Numbered from the stretch's first letter, positions 1-10,296 are shown. The stretch: DNA of 64,000 nt from Flavobacteriaceae bacterium PS02338 (GCA_029959615.1 JASCOD010000008.1:62001-126000); one strand, 5' to 3'. Program-made: numbers and translations. The notes: generated from the letters alone by a model not told the origin.

Positions 1-1
1 G

Positions 2-1888
2 GTTTACGCAAAAGATAAACCATTTAGTACGGTAATGACTTATACGTTTTTACGTTTGCCAGATCAGCCGGTTAGGCCACGTAAATCTGACACTCGTGTA
101 GGTGTTTTCTATACGGGTAAGTATAAGTTCTCTAATGAAGTGAACAAAACTGAAATTGTGTACTATGCGAATAGATTTAACCTGGTACCTAAAGACATTG
201 CTGCTTATAAGCGTGGTGAAAAGGTAGAGCCTGTTAAGCCAATCGTTTTTTATGTAGACAGTGATTTTCCAACCGCTTGGAAAGAAACGGTAAAGGGAGC
301 CATTAATGATTGGCAGTTAGCTTTTGAAACTATTGGTTTTAAAAATGCGGTAATTGCAATGGACTATCCAAAAAATGATCCGGAATTTGATCCGGATAAC
401 CTGAAATATAACTGTGTACGTTATTCGCCTACACCTGTTGCCAATGCTATGGGGCCATCATGGGTAGATCCACGTTCGGGTGAAATCATTAATGCCTCGG
501 TATATGTATTTCATGATATCGTGAAATTATTGAACAACTGGATGTTTGTGCAAATAGCACCAGCAGATCCGGCAGTGAGAAGCGTGAGCTTACCTGAACA
601 ATACAAGTTAGATGGAATCAAATATGTAATTCGTCACGAGATAGGTCACTGTTTAGGTTTTATGCACAACTTTGGGTCTTCATCAGCTGTTCCGGTAGAG
701 TCGTTGCGTTCGGCTTCTTTCACCAAAAAGTATGGTACTACCTATTCTATTATGGATTATGCTCGATTTAACTATGTAGCACAGCCAGGAGATAAGGAAA
801 AAGGGGTACAGTTATCGCCACCTACATTTGGTTTATACGATTATTATGCTACTAAATGGAACTACCAATGGTTTGATCCCAAAGAAGTGAGTGCCGCTAA
901 AGAAGAGGAAGTGTTGGCGAAAATGGTAGCCGACAAAGCTGGAGATAAAAGATATCGTTACGGTGCCCAAGGTAAAGGTTTAGACCCTTCGTCGCAAAGT
1001 GAAGACCTAGGTGATGATGCCGTTAAAGCATCTGAATATGGAATCAAGAATCTAAAATACATCATGACCAACCTGAACAAATGGGTAGGTAAGGAAGATA
1101 AAGATTTTGAGTATAGAACTGAAATTTGGGATGGTGTGCTTTCTCAATTGGTGAGATACATCAACCACGTACATGCCAACGTTGGCGGTATCATTACTAA
1201 TGAAAAAGTAGTTGGAGATCCGCTGCCATTGCATGAAGTGGTGTCTAGAGAAAAGCAATTAGCTGCACTAAACTTTGTAATTAAAGTTCACGAAGATCTA
1301 GATTGGTTGGAAAATCCAGAGGTATTGAAAAATTTACCGTTAATGGGTACGCCATCAACTTTGTTAAGAACCCAAATTGCTGAGGTATTAATGCAGACGC
1401 CGTATATCGTTAATTTATCATCCTTAAAATCGAAGGAGAAAAATCCATTTACACCAGAACAAGCTATTGATATGATGTTTGATTTGGCATGGAAACCTGC
1501 AAAAGAAAATAAAGTGCCTACAGCTGCACAAATGGCTTTACAAAAGGCATTCTTGAAAACAGGTATCGCCGCATCAAAACTTATTCCTGCAAGTAAGGCG
1601 GCATTTACCGCTGTGGCAGATCAGGGATTAAACTCAACTCACGATTGTACTTTACATGCTAACGAGCAATCATTTTCTAAAACGGGAGAAATTAGTTTCA
1701 TGGGTAGAACTTCTGTGAGCTTTAACATGGTGCCAAGTTTAGAGAGTGCATATTTTGTAAAGTTAAAGGAGTTAAAAGATATTTTAGAGCAGGCAGTTAA
1801 GGATAGCAGCGATAAAAAAGCAAATGCGCATTATCAATTAATGTTGAGCCAGTTAAACAGAGTTTTAAACCAAACAGTGGGCGGATAA
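2..1888 (+). CDS. DUF5117/DUF5118-type zinc metalloprotease, 5' end outside window
   Basis: Probably a secreted, cell-envelope zinc-dependent endopeptidase. The frame is open from base 2, before the first ATG at base 35, and the sequence before that ATG still aligns with the downstream paralogue, so the true start lies upstream of the window. The zinc motif HEIGHCLGFMH (bases 635-667) is a complete HExxHxxGxxH, followed about 30 residues later by SIMDY, a plausible metzincin Met-turn. The stop is one base before the start of a paralogue, so the two are surely co-transcribed. Substrate unknown. Family assignment comes from recognising the conserved blocks (WVDPRSGEI, RHEIGH, VESLRSA) shared with its neighbour. 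Confidence 0.85.
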   Translation, partial: VYAKDKPFSTVMTYTFLRLPDQPVRPRKSDTRVGVFYTGKYKFSNEVNKTEIVYYANRFNLVPKDIAAYKRGEKVEPVKPIVFYVDSDFPTAWKETVKGAINDWQLAFETIGFKNAVIAMDYPKNDPEFDPDNLKYNCVRYSPTPVANAMGPSWVDPRSGEIINASVYVFHDIVKLLNNWMFVQIAPADPAVRSVSLPEQYKLDGIKYVIRHEIGHCLGFMHNFGSSSAVPVESLRSASFTKKYGTTYSIMDYARFNYVAQPGDKEKGVQLSPPTFGLYDYYATKWNYQWFDPKEVSAAKEEEVLAKMVADKAGDKRYRYGAQGKGLDPSSQSEDLGDDAVKASEYGIKNLKYIMTNLNKWVGKEDKDFEYRTEIWDGVLSQLVRYINHVHANVGGIITNEKVVGDPLPLHEVVSREKQLAALNFVIKVHEDLDWLENPEVLKNLPLMGTPSTLLRTQIAEVLMQTPYIVNLSSLKSKEKNPFTPEQAIDMMFDLAWKPAKENKVPTAAQMALQKAFLKTGIAASKLIPASKAAFTAVADQGLNSTHDCTLHANEQSFSKTGEISFMGRTSVSFNMVPSLESAYFVKLKELKDILEQAVKDSSDKKANAHYQLMLSQLNRVLNQTVGG

Positions 1889-1889
1889 G

Positions 1890-4499
1890 ATGAAGAAATA
1901 TAACTTGTTATTGTTGGCTTTGTTAGCGGTATTTACTGCGCAAGGCCAAACCAAAAAGAAGAGTGCTCCTGTTAAGGCAAAGCAATCCGCAGCTACAAAA
2001 ACTGCGGTTGTTAAAAAAGCAGACTCGGTAAAGGCGCCAACGCCTTATGAGAAGATCTTTAAAAACAAAGCTGCCAAAACGGTAAAAGGCATGGTTACTT
2101 TGCACAAGGTGGAGGAGAAAGTTTATTTTGAGTTTCCTAAAGCCTTGTTAAATAAACCAATGTTGATGTCGTCTGTGGTAGAGTCGGTAAGCAACTCGGG
2201 AGATTCTTACGCTGGTTTTCAGGGTAGGGCACCGTTGAATATCTATTTCACACAGATAGATTCTACAATTTATATCAAAGCAGGAACCTATAGTTATGAG
2301 TTTGACGCTAAAGATGAGGGGATGAAAAGAGCATTAGAAAAAAATGCGATGGATCCTGTAGTTGCGGCGTTCAAAATTATTGCAGGCTCTCCAGATGATA
2401 AAGCCTTGGTATTTGAGCCAACTAGTTTTTTCGTAAACGGACATCGTTCTACCGATCCATTTAGGCCTGTTTCTGGTCTGTATGGTCGCAGTACAAATTT
2501 TAAGTCTGATAAATCGTTGTTAGGTGATATCAATGCTTTTAGTGATAACATTACCATATCGAGCTTATTGAGTTATGAGGTTACTTCGTCGTTTTTCGGA
2601 TTCGTATCGGAAGAGGGCAGGGCGGCTACCATTACCGTAAAGCGTTCGTTAATGTTATTGCCAGAAGCAACTATGCGTCCGAGGTTAAACGACCCTCGTA
2701 TTGGTGTGGCTTTTACCAGAAGAAATCAGTTATCTGGTTTAGACAATGGTATGAAACAGATTTATTATGCCAACCATTGGAATTTACAACCTAAGGGTAA
2801 TGCCGTGTTGAAAAAGGGTACATTGGTAGCACCTGCTAAGCCAATTGTTTTCTATATCGACGATCAGTTCCCAACTACATGGATTCCTTTTATCAAACAA
2901 GGAGTAGAGCGTTGGAATGATGCTTTTGAAGCAATTGGTTACAAAGATGTTTTGGTTACTAAACTTTACCCAAAAAACGATCCTGAGTTTGATCCCAATA
3001 ACATCAAATACAATTGTATCAAATTTGCTCCGAGTACCAATCAAGATGTATTAGCTTCTAATTGGGTAGATCCAAGATCTGGAGAAATCTTAAGTGCTTC
3101 TATTTTCATCAGTCAAGGTATTGCCGATAGGATTACGCAAGATCTGTTTTTACATACTTCGGCTGCGGATAAACGCATGCGTACGGCTAACATCCCAATT
3201 TCGGCAATGGGTAATGCACTAAGTTATATGGTGATGCAAAAAGCAGGACAGACTTTAGGTTTACTTAAGAATTATGGAGGCTCTTCGGCTATTCCTGTAG
3301 ATTCGTTACGTTCTGCTGCCTACACGCAAAAATATGGTATCACGAACTCGGTAATGGATGATGCTGTTTACAACATTGTAGCCCAGCCTGGCGACGTGGA
3401 AAAAGGAGTGGTGATGACCCAAACTAAATTGGGACGTTATGATCAATATGCAATTAATTGGTTGTATAGTCCTATTGCTGGTGCAACCACGCCTCAGCAA
3501 GAAGAAGCTACCTTAAGCAAATGGATTACGGAGAAAATTGTAGATCCAACTTACAGGTACATCAAAATTTCTACTAATGGTGTTTCAAATCCTTATGGTT
3601 TGGCCGATGACTTAGGAGATGATAAGGTGAAGTCAATGCAGTATGCCTATAAAAACTTGCAGTATGTAATGGAGCATATGAATAGTTGGGTAGCCGAAGA
3701 AGATAAAGATTACACTTTTAGAGGTACCAATAATTTTGCCATCATCAATATCAAATTCTACTGGTATTTCACGCAATTGTTAGCCAATATTGGCGGTATG
3801 TATCAATACGAACGTTTTGAAGGCGATCCGATGAAAGCATATGCTGCCGTACCACGAGATACACAGCGCAATAGTTTGTTATATGCCATGAGCGTTTTAG
3901 AAAATCTATCGTGGTTTAACAACGAAGATATTGCTGAAGATATGGATGCTATCAACGGCAATGCTTCCGATTATATGCGTCGTATCTTGTTTCCTCACAT
4001 GTTGCGCTGGGTAACTTTTGTTGGCTATGCAGAAACCAAAGATCCATTAGCTAGTTATACGCAAGAAGAATGTGTTAAGGATATTTTCGACTATGTATGG
4101 AAAGACACCATGGATGGGAAAGCAACCACACCCGAAAAATTGTCTATGCAACAAGCTTTAGTACAAACGCTGATCAGTTCTTCAACCGTAAATGACATTC
4201 CTGGGGATAACCGTAAAGGTAGCGCAGGTTTAACAGATGATGAGATCGCATTTTACGGTATGATGGCTACTAAATCACAAACTAAATCGATGGCAGCTGC
4301 AGAAAAAGTTGCTGCTTATGGAGCAGAACCGAGAATTTTATATCAGCCAAATGATATCAGCCATATTTGGTATGGTTGGTTAGTAGAAAATAAAACGATT
4401 TTAGAAAAATTGGTAAAAGATTATAATGGGCCAGAAAAAGCAAATTACGAGTACATGTTGTTGCAAGTAAATAGAGCTTTGAAGGCTAACAAAGCATAG
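1890..4499 (+). CDS. Metalloprotease paralogue with a destroyed zinc site (pseudoenzyme)
   Basis: An 869-residue protein with a clear signal peptide (MKKYNLLLLALLAVFTAQGQ), then a Lys/Ala-rich linker and the DUF5117/DUF5118-type fold of the gene just upstream. It aligns block by block with that gene (WVDPRSGEI, SSAIPVDSLRSA). At the position of HEIGHCLGFMH it reads QKAGQTLGLLK (bases 3237-3269), so all three zinc ligands and the catalytic Glu are replaced. The frame is intact throughout, which argues for a maintained non-catalytic role rather than decay. A partner or regulatory role for the active neighbour is inference. Start is ATG one base after the upstream stop. Confidence 0.85.
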   Translation: MKKYNLLLLALLAVFTAQGQTKKKSAPVKAKQSAATKTAVVKKADSVKAPTPYEKIFKNKAAKTVKGMVTLHKVEEKVYFEFPKALLNKPMLMSSVVESVSNSGDSYAGFQGRAPLNIYFTQIDSTIYIKAGTYSYEFDAKDEGMKRALEKNAMDPVVAAFKIIAGSPDDKALVFEPTSFFVNGHRSTDPFRPVSGLYGRSTNFKSDKSLLGDINAFSDNITISSLLSYEVTSSFFGFVSEEGRAATITVKRSLMLLPEATMRPRLNDPRIGVAFTRRNQLSGLDNGMKQIYYANHWNLQPKGNAVLKKGTLVAPAKPIVFYIDDQFPTTWIPFIKQGVERWNDAFEAIGYKDVLVTKLYPKNDPEFDPNNIKYNCIKFAPSTNQDVLASNWVDPRSGEILSASIFISQGIADRITQDLFLHTSAADKRMRTANIPISAMGNALSYMVMQKAGQTLGLLKNYGGSSAIPVDSLRSAAYTQKYGITNSVMDDAVYNIVAQPGDVEKGVVMTQTKLGRYDQYAINWLYSPIAGATTPQQEEATLSKWITEKIVDPTYRYIKISTNGVSNPYGLADDLGDDKVKSMQYAYKNLQYVMEHMNSWVAEEDKDYTFRGTNNFAIINIKFYWYFTQLLANIGGMYQYERFEGDPMKAYAAVPRDTQRNSLLYAMSVLENLSWFNNEDIAEDMDAINGNASDYMRRILFPHMLRWVTFVGYAETKDPLASYTQEECVKDIFDYVWKDTMDGKATTPEKLSMQQALVQTLISSSTVNDIPGDNRKGSAGLTDDEIAFYGMMATKSQTKSMAAAEKVAAYGAEPRILYQPNDISHIWYGWLVENKTILEKLVKDYNGPEKANYEYMLLQVNRALKANKA

Positions 4500-4630
4500 A
4501 AGAATAGGTTAGTTAAGAATGCAAATGAGATTGTTGGAAACGATAATCTTTTGGTTGGGTAGTTAATGTAGTAATGACTATCCAGCCGTTTGCTTCTACC
4601 AATTGAATTGGTCTAAATTTAACGCCAACT

Positions 4631-4662
4631 TTAAAGCCTCGGAGAAATCTGAGGCTTTTAAA
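4631..4662 (+). terminator. Hairpin terminator after the metalloprotease pair
   Basis: TTAAAGCCTC and GAGGCTTTTA flank a 10-base loop and are followed by a short T/A run. It lies 130 bases after the metalloprotease stop and before the next receptor gene. The rest of the 4500-4767 gap shows nothing I can assign. Confidence 0.6.
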
Positions 4663-4767
4663 ACTGTTTAAAAGACGCTCTCAGTCCTTGCATAGATGGA
4701 ATATTTGTATTTATAACTTCAAATATTTATCTCCTAAAATCATATCTAAATTCAACAACGTAGCCTC

Positions 4768-7404
4768 ATGAAGATATTGATATTGTTCGCTTCATTGATA
4801 CTTTTCTCATTAACCTCTTCTGCTCAAAAAAGCCATAAAGCAAATGGTCGGGTTTTAACAGAAAATGCTGACCAACCCATTGGGGGTGCTTCTGTATTTG
4901 TATTTTATGGCAAAGATTCACTGAAAGCCATAACAGATACCTCAGGTTTTTTTTCATTCACTAAGTTGGCAGCTACTAAATTTTCCTTAAAAGTGAGGAG
5001 TTTAGGCTACAAGACTTTTGTGAAGGAATATGATTTTAGTAGAGATACCACGATAAAGCTTCCGAATATTTTTCTCCAACAAGAAGCGCAAATGCTGAAA
5101 GACGTGGTCATTAAAGGAAAAATAAATCCGGTTACGATCAAAGAAGATACCTTAGAATTTAATGCTGCCGCTTTTGCCACCGTGGAGAAAGCAAGGTTGT
5201 CAGAGCTACTTAAACAACTGCCTGGATTACAACTTTCGAAAGACGGTGAGGTGACTTACTTGGGCAAGAAATTAAGCAAAATGCGGGTAAATGGGAAGGA
5301 GTTTTTCTCAGGTAATCTCAAAGAGCTGATGGCTAAACTCCCGGCCGAATTGGCAGCTAAAGTACAACTGATAGATGATTATGGAGATAGGGCTAATTTT
5401 ACCGGCATTAAAACAGGTGACCCTAGTAAAATAGTGAATATCGTAACTAAAGATAATATAAATAAAGGCATATTCGGTAATGCCGAACTTACCGGCGGCA
5501 CTAATCAGCAATATGGTTTCTTCAGTAACGCCAACTTTTGGGAGGCCGAAAAGCAGATTGCAGCTGACGCTAGTTTAAATACACAGGATAATGGGGCAGG
5601 CAAGGCAAATAGAATGAATGCAAAAGTGCTCTACAATAATAAATTAAGTAAGAATACTGTTGTTAGAAGTTCCTACAGCTACGCTTTAATGGCTAGCGAC
5701 AACAAATCATTAAGTAATGTAGAGACCTTAGTTAGCCAAGGTGTGATCTACAACGAGGAAACTAATGAAGGTAATAGTGATAACCGGGTACATCAGTTTT
5801 CAGCTGAAATTGATTATAGAGAAAAAGGCAAATTCGATAAACTTAAGTTGAGTGGGAATTTTAACAATACTACTAATGAGAATAGGCGTAATTCATTGCA
5901 GAGAGGCCCGAACATACAAGAACTAGCTAATGTTAGCACAAATTCCTTGAAGACACCCGATTTGCAAGTATCCTTCTCGTCTGGGCGTCAAATTAAGATA
6001 GGTAGAACTATAGATTACACGCTAGGTTACACAAATATGCGTATGATTTCTCGAGAACACCTAAATGACCGCACGACTTTTTACAATTCAGCCAATGCAT
6101 TAGAGGATTATTCGCTTAACCGTAGAATTGAAGAAGACAAAAATGAAAGTACGTTCACGGCTGGCATAAACTATACGCACAGTATAAAAACTGATGAAAA
6201 AAACAAAATCCGTAGTAGTATATCTCTAGGGTATTCAGGCAATTTGAATACAAGTGCAAATCGATTATTAACCTTTAATAATGATCTCGCTACTCCGATA
6301 TTAGTAGATTCATTGAGTAATGCATTTAAACCATTGCTGTTAAATCAGGAATTTAAAACATTTTATAATTTCTCAAAAAAGGGCTTCCGTTATTCTTTAG
6401 GTGTAAACTCCATTTTATCATCTGTACATATAGATTACGAGAGTGATCTATTGAAGACAACTCGTAGCTCTTTTTACGTTAATCCAATATTGAAAGTGTT
6501 TTTATTCAAAAAAGGCATCAATTTTATCGCCAATCTTAGTCAAAGTGTTCCTCCTCTTAGAATTAATCAATTACAAGCGGTCCCAGATAAAAGAAACCTT
6601 CAAAGAGTTGAAATTGGTAACCCAAACCTGAAACAGGAATTGAGCCAAAAACTAGATTTTACCTTACAAACCACGATTTCAAAAAGAACACTGCAATTTT
6701 CTTTAGAAGGGAATATATTGCAAAATAACATTACCACCAATACTTTAGTAGTTCCAGATACATTAAATGGTATCCGCCAAGAAATTCATTACTTAAACGC
6801 AAGAAGCGCATATAATGCAAGCGGAAACTTTATGGTAATGAATTTACTTAATGATGCTAAAAACCAACTTAACTATGGAGCATCGGCAAATTATTCAAAC
6901 AGCATTTATTTTACAGATCATGTACGAGGATTGAACCGTAATTTTAATTTCGGCCAGAATCTTAGTTTTTCCGCAAACAATAAACGAATTAATACCCAAA
7001 ACATGATTAGGTATACTGTCGCTAAAAGTTATTATTCTGTGGGAAGTGAAAATTTAAGAAATATTAGCACTTGGGAATTTACTTCATTTTTAATTTTTAG
7101 AATAAATGATAAATATAGTTGGTATGGTAATATCAATAAGCAAATTAATAGTGGATATAATTTTGACAGACAAAATCCTTTTATTGTCAATACTTCTATT
7201 ACTAGGTTCGTCTTTAAGAAAATTGGAAACATTACTTTGGGAGTAAACGATTTGTTAAACCAAGGGAATAACCAACAACGAATCGTATCTGCCAATAGGG
7301 TGACTGATAGAAGGACCAATCAGGTTACCCGCTATTTTTACCTAAAGCTTAGCGCAACATTTGATAAATTCAACACCGCTTCGAGGGGAGTGATTTTGCG
7401 ATGA
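4768..7404 (+). CDS. Outer-membrane beta-barrel receptor with carboxypeptidase-like regulatory domain
   Basis: An 878-residue outer-membrane protein. A signal peptide (to about residue 20, ending SSAQ) is followed by a carboxypeptidase-regulatory-like beta-sandwich (about 25-105, GRVLTENADQPIGGASVFVF), a plug-like segment (LSELLKQLPGLQLSKDGEVTY) and a long beta-barrel rich in Asn, Tyr and Ser to the C-terminus. This is the usual architecture of TonB-dependent or TonB-like barrels in Sphingobacteriaceae. There is no SusD-like lipoprotein next to it, so a glycan-uptake role is not supported; substrate unknown. It stands alone, with a terminator upstream and a convergent small gene downstream. 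Confidence 0.8.
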   Translation: MKILILFASLILFSLTSSAQKSHKANGRVLTENADQPIGGASVFVFYGKDSLKAITDTSGFFSFTKLAATKFSLKVRSLGYKTFVKEYDFSRDTTIKLPNIFLQQEAQMLKDVVIKGKINPVTIKEDTLEFNAAAFATVEKARLSELLKQLPGLQLSKDGEVTYLGKKLSKMRVNGKEFFSGNLKELMAKLPAELAAKVQLIDDYGDRANFTGIKTGDPSKIVNIVTKDNINKGIFGNAELTGGTNQQYGFFSNANFWEAEKQIAADASLNTQDNGAGKANRMNAKVLYNNKLSKNTVVRSSYSYALMASDNKSLSNVETLVSQGVIYNEETNEGNSDNRVHQFSAEIDYREKGKFDKLKLSGNFNNTTNENRRNSLQRGPNIQELANVSTNSLKTPDLQVSFSSGRQIKIGRTIDYTLGYTNMRMISREHLNDRTTFYNSANALEDYSLNRRIEEDKNESTFTAGINYTHSIKTDEKNKIRSSISLGYSGNLNTSANRLLTFNNDLATPILVDSLSNAFKPLLLNQEFKTFYNFSKKGFRYSLGVNSILSSVHIDYESDLLKTTRSSFYVNPILKVFLFKKGINFIANLSQSVPPLRINQLQAVPDKRNLQRVEIGNPNLKQELSQKLDFTLQTTISKRTLQFSLEGNILQNNITTNTLVVPDTLNGIRQEIHYLNARSAYNASGNFMVMNLLNDAKNQLNYGASANYSNSIYFTDHVRGLNRNFNFGQNLSFSANNKRINTQNMIRYTVAKSYYSVGSENLRNISTWEFTSFLIFRINDKYSWYGNINKQINSGYNFDRQNPFIVNTSITRFVFKKIGNITLGVNDLLNQGNNQQRIVSANRVTDRRTNQVTRYFYLKLSATFDKFNTASRGVILR

Positions 7405-7419
7405 TCTCTTTGCTGTTAT

Positions 7420-7554
7420 TTAAGGATGCAGTTTAGCATATAGCCATTCTCCAAAAGCATATCCATTTCGGTAAATTCCTATAATAATGATGAGAATGAT
7501 AATAGGAAATACGACCTTGAACCACTTGGATTGCATTAATTCTTCTCTGTTCAT
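7420..7554 (-). CDS. Small single-pass membrane protein (44 aa)
   Basis: A short reading frame on the minus strand begins MNREELMQSKWFKVVF, has one strongly hydrophobic stretch (residues 14-27, rich in Ile) and ends GEWLYAKLHP. Charged termini on both sides of one membrane helix are what a real small membrane protein would show, and it sits where nothing else explains the sequence. It converges on the upstream receptor gene, 16 bases from its stop. Function unknown; coding status needs homologues. Confidence 0.5.
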   Translation of the reverse strand: MNREELMQSKWFKVVFPIIILIIIIGIYRNGYAFGEWLYAKLHP

Positions 7555-7672
7555 GTGTAGTTTATTTAGTTTTTCATTAGAACGAAGAGTTGGTGAAATT
7601 GTTACAAATGCCTATTGAATTATAATTAGTTTTAACAGTTGTGCAGTTAGCCACAGTACCTGTCCCGATATG

Positions 7673-7688
7673 TCGGGATGGACAAATT
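7673..7688. repeat. Small palindrome TCCCGA-TATG-TCGGGA
   Basis: A 6-bp stem with a 4-base loop in the gap before isocitrate dehydrogenase. A related palindrome lies at 19754-19771, so this may be a genome-wide intergenic motif. Otherwise the 7555-7966 gap holds AT-rich sequence with a weak TATCTTTA box at 7881-7888 that could serve the next gene. Confidence 0.5.
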
Positions 7689-7966
7689 TTTACTGTTTTT
7701 AATCAAAATTGAACTAAAGCAATATCATTAGACGATCAATTTTTTTCCGAAAAATTAATTTTAATAAACTATATACGTGTTTCATCTGTGTATCTATGAC
7801 TAAATTTTCCGAATGCATAATAGGTGTGGTTTTTAATGTATAAATAACACTAAGCTGTTATTTAATTCGCTTGTTTATTTTATCTTTAGGCGATTTTATC
7901 AAACCTGTCCTTTTTTGGACATTTTTATTTCTAAACGGTCTGTTGACCATAAAAACTAAAAAACAC

Positions 7967-10186
7967 ATGTCAAACTCATCAAAAATTATCTATACCAAAA
8001 CAGACGAGGCTCCATTGTTGGCTACTTATTCATTTTTACCTATTGTACAAGCTTTTACAGCTTCTGCGGGAATTGATGTAGAAACAAGGGATATCTCTTT
8101 AGCAGGAAGAATTTTAGCAAGCTTTCCTGAGTTTTTGAAAGATGATCAAAAAATTGGAGATGCATTGACAGAGCTTGGAACTTTGGCGAACACGCCAGAG
8201 GCTAATATCATCAAGTTGCCTAATATTTCTGCTTCTATTCCTCAATTAAAAGAGGCTATTTCGGAGTTGCAATCACAAGGGTTTGCATTGCCTAACTTCC
8301 CAGAGGATGCAAAAACTGAGGAAGAAAAAGCCATCAAAGCAAAATATTCAAAAGTTTTAGGTTCTGCGGTAAATCCGGTTTTACGTGAAGGTAACTCAGA
8401 TCGTAGAGCGCCAAAAGCGGTTAAAAACTACGCAAAAGCTAATCCTCACTCAATGGGTGCTTGGTCATCAGATTCTAAAACTAGCGTGGCTAGCATGAGC
8501 GAAGGAGATTTTTACGGTTCTGAGAAATCGGTAACAGTTGAGAACGACTCGCAATTTAAGATAGAATTTGTAGCTGCTGATGGTGCGGTTACTGAATTAA
8601 AAGGCTTAGCTAACTTAAAAGCAGGCGAGGTAATTGATAGTTCGGTATTGAGCATCGCTAAATTAAAAGCATTTGTTGCCGAGGCCATCGCAGCAGCCAA
8701 AGCTACTGGTGTTTTACTTTCTGCACACTTAAAAGCAACGATGATGAAGGTTTCTGATCCTATTATTTTCGGTGCTATTGTAGAGGTTTACTTCGCAGAT
8801 GTTTTTACTAAATATGCAGAGCTTTTCAAAACTTTAGGGGTTGATACTCGTAATGGTTTAGGCGATGTTTACGCTAAAATTGCTGGTAATGCACAAGAGG
8901 CGGAAGTGAAAGCGGCTATCGACGCAGCAATTGCAAATGGCCCAGCTTTGGCAATGGTTAATTCTGATAAAGGAATTACCAATTTACACGTTCCTTCAGA
9001 TGTAATTGTAGATGCTTCAATGCCTGCAATGATCCGTACTTCAGGACAAATGTGGGATAAAGACGGTAAACAACAAGATACTCTAGCTTTAATTCCTGAT
9101 AGAAACTATGCTGGCGTATATACTGCAACTATCGACGATTGTAAAAAACACGGTGCTTTAGATCCAACTACAATAGGTTCTGTGCCTAACGTAGGTTTAA
9201 TGGCTCAAAAAGCTGAAGAATATGGTTCTCACGATAAGACTTTCCAAGCGGCGGATAATGGAACTATCCGTGTAACCGACGCTGCAGGTAACGTTTTCTT
9301 TGAGCAAGCTGTAGAAACGGGAGATATCTTCCGTATGTGCCAAACTAAAGATGCACCTATCCAAGATTGGGTTAAATTAGCAGTAAACAGAGCTCGTTTA
9401 TCTAACACTCCAGCTGTTTTCTGGTTAGATGAGAACAGAGCACACGATAGAGAAATCATCAAGAAAGTAAATAAATATTTGCCAAACTTCGATACTAACG
9501 GATTAGATCTTCGCATTCTTTCGCCAATTGAAGCGACAAAATTTACTTTAGAGCGTATCCGTAAAGGTGAAGACACGATTTCGGTAACTGGTAACGTATT
9601 ACGTGACTACCTAACAGACTTATTCCCAATTTTAGAGCTAGGTACTTCAGCAAAAATGTTGTCGATTGTGCCTCTAATGAATGGTGGTGGTTTGTTTGAA
9701 ACCGGTGCTGGTGGTTCTGCGCCTAAACACGTAGAGCAGTTCGTAAAAGAAGGTTACTTGCGTTGGGATTCATTAGGTGAGTTCTTGGCTTTACAGGCTT
9801 CATTGGAACATTTGTCGCAAACGCAGAACAATGTAAAAGCACAAATATTAGCTGATGCTTTAGATGAGGCTAACGCGAAATTCTTAGCAACTGATAAATC
9901 TCCAGGTAGAAAATTAGGAACGATCGATAACCGTGGTTCTCACTTCTATTTGGCTTTATATTGGGCCGAGGCTTTAGCTGCGCAAACCAAAGATGCAGAG
10001 CTTAAAGAGAGATTTGCTCCTTTAGCAAAAGTATTAGCTGAAAACGAAGCGAAAATTACCGGAGAGTTGATCGAGGCTCAAGGTAAGACGCAAGAAATTG
10101 GCGGTTACTACCATCCAAATGATGAATTAGCTGGAAAAGCAATGCGTCCAAGTGCTACTTTAAACAATGCTTTGGCAGGTTTGTAG
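7967..10186 (+). CDS. icd: Monomeric NADP-dependent isocitrate dehydrogenase
   Basis: Converts isocitrate to 2-oxoglutarate with NADP+ in the TCA cycle, in the cytoplasm. Length of 739 residues matches the monomeric (IDH-II) class, which is about 740 aa and unrelated in layout to the dimeric enzyme. Characteristic blocks are present: the N-terminal KIIYTKTDEAPLLATYSFLP, the NSDRRAP segment, SGQMWDKDGK and VPNVGLMAQKAEEYGSHDKT. I start it at ATG 7967 because the family begins MSNSSKIIYT; the in-frame extension to 7871 codes for a hydrophobic run with no family match. A strong terminator follows, so it is probably a single-gene transcript. Confidence 0.95.
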   Translation: MSNSSKIIYTKTDEAPLLATYSFLPIVQAFTASAGIDVETRDISLAGRILASFPEFLKDDQKIGDALTELGTLANTPEANIIKLPNISASIPQLKEAISELQSQGFALPNFPEDAKTEEEKAIKAKYSKVLGSAVNPVLREGNSDRRAPKAVKNYAKANPHSMGAWSSDSKTSVASMSEGDFYGSEKSVTVENDSQFKIEFVAADGAVTELKGLANLKAGEVIDSSVLSIAKLKAFVAEAIAAAKATGVLLSAHLKATMMKVSDPIIFGAIVEVYFADVFTKYAELFKTLGVDTRNGLGDVYAKIAGNAQEAEVKAAIDAAIANGPALAMVNSDKGITNLHVPSDVIVDASMPAMIRTSGQMWDKDGKQQDTLALIPDRNYAGVYTATIDDCKKHGALDPTTIGSVPNVGLMAQKAEEYGSHDKTFQAADNGTIRVTDAAGNVFFEQAVETGDIFRMCQTKDAPIQDWVKLAVNRARLSNTPAVFWLDENRAHDREIIKKVNKYLPNFDTNGLDLRILSPIEATKFTLERIRKGEDTISVTGNVLRDYLTDLFPILELGTSAKMLSIVPLMNGGGLFETGAGGSAPKHVEQFVKEGYLRWDSLGEFLALQASLEHLSQTQNNVKAQILADALDEANAKFLATDKSPGRKLGTIDNRGSHFYLALYWAEALAAQTKDAELKERFAPLAKVLAENEAKITGELIEAQGKTQEIGGYYHPNDELAGKAMRPSATLNNALAGL

Positions 10187-10231
10187 TAACAAGGAATTAG
10201 TGTCTAGGTGTTAGTACCTAGTAATTATAAC

Positions 10232-10268
10232 AAAAAATCCCTCGATAGTTTATCGGGGGATTTTTTTG
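10232..10268 (+). terminator. Rho-independent terminator of icd
   Basis: AAAAAATCCCTCGATA pairs with TATCGGGGGATTTTTTT around a 3-base loop, with one G/T wobble region. Long A and T tails on either side let it act in both directions. Confidence 0.85.
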
Positions 10269-10296
10269 TTTTGCTCATTTGCTTCCGCACTTTAGC

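Noticed and set aside
4768..7404. SusC/SusD-type polysaccharide utilisation locus
   Set aside because: No SusD-like lipoprotein or glycoside hydrolase is next to any of the barrels in this window.
7871..7966. N-terminal extension of isocitrate dehydrogenase
   Set aside because: The extra 32 residues are hydrophobic and unlike the family; ATG 7967 gives the normal N-terminus.
9229..9576. 115-residue minus-strand frame inside isocitrate dehydrogenase
   Set aside because: Shadow of a strongly conserved gene on the other strand, with no promoter or similarity.
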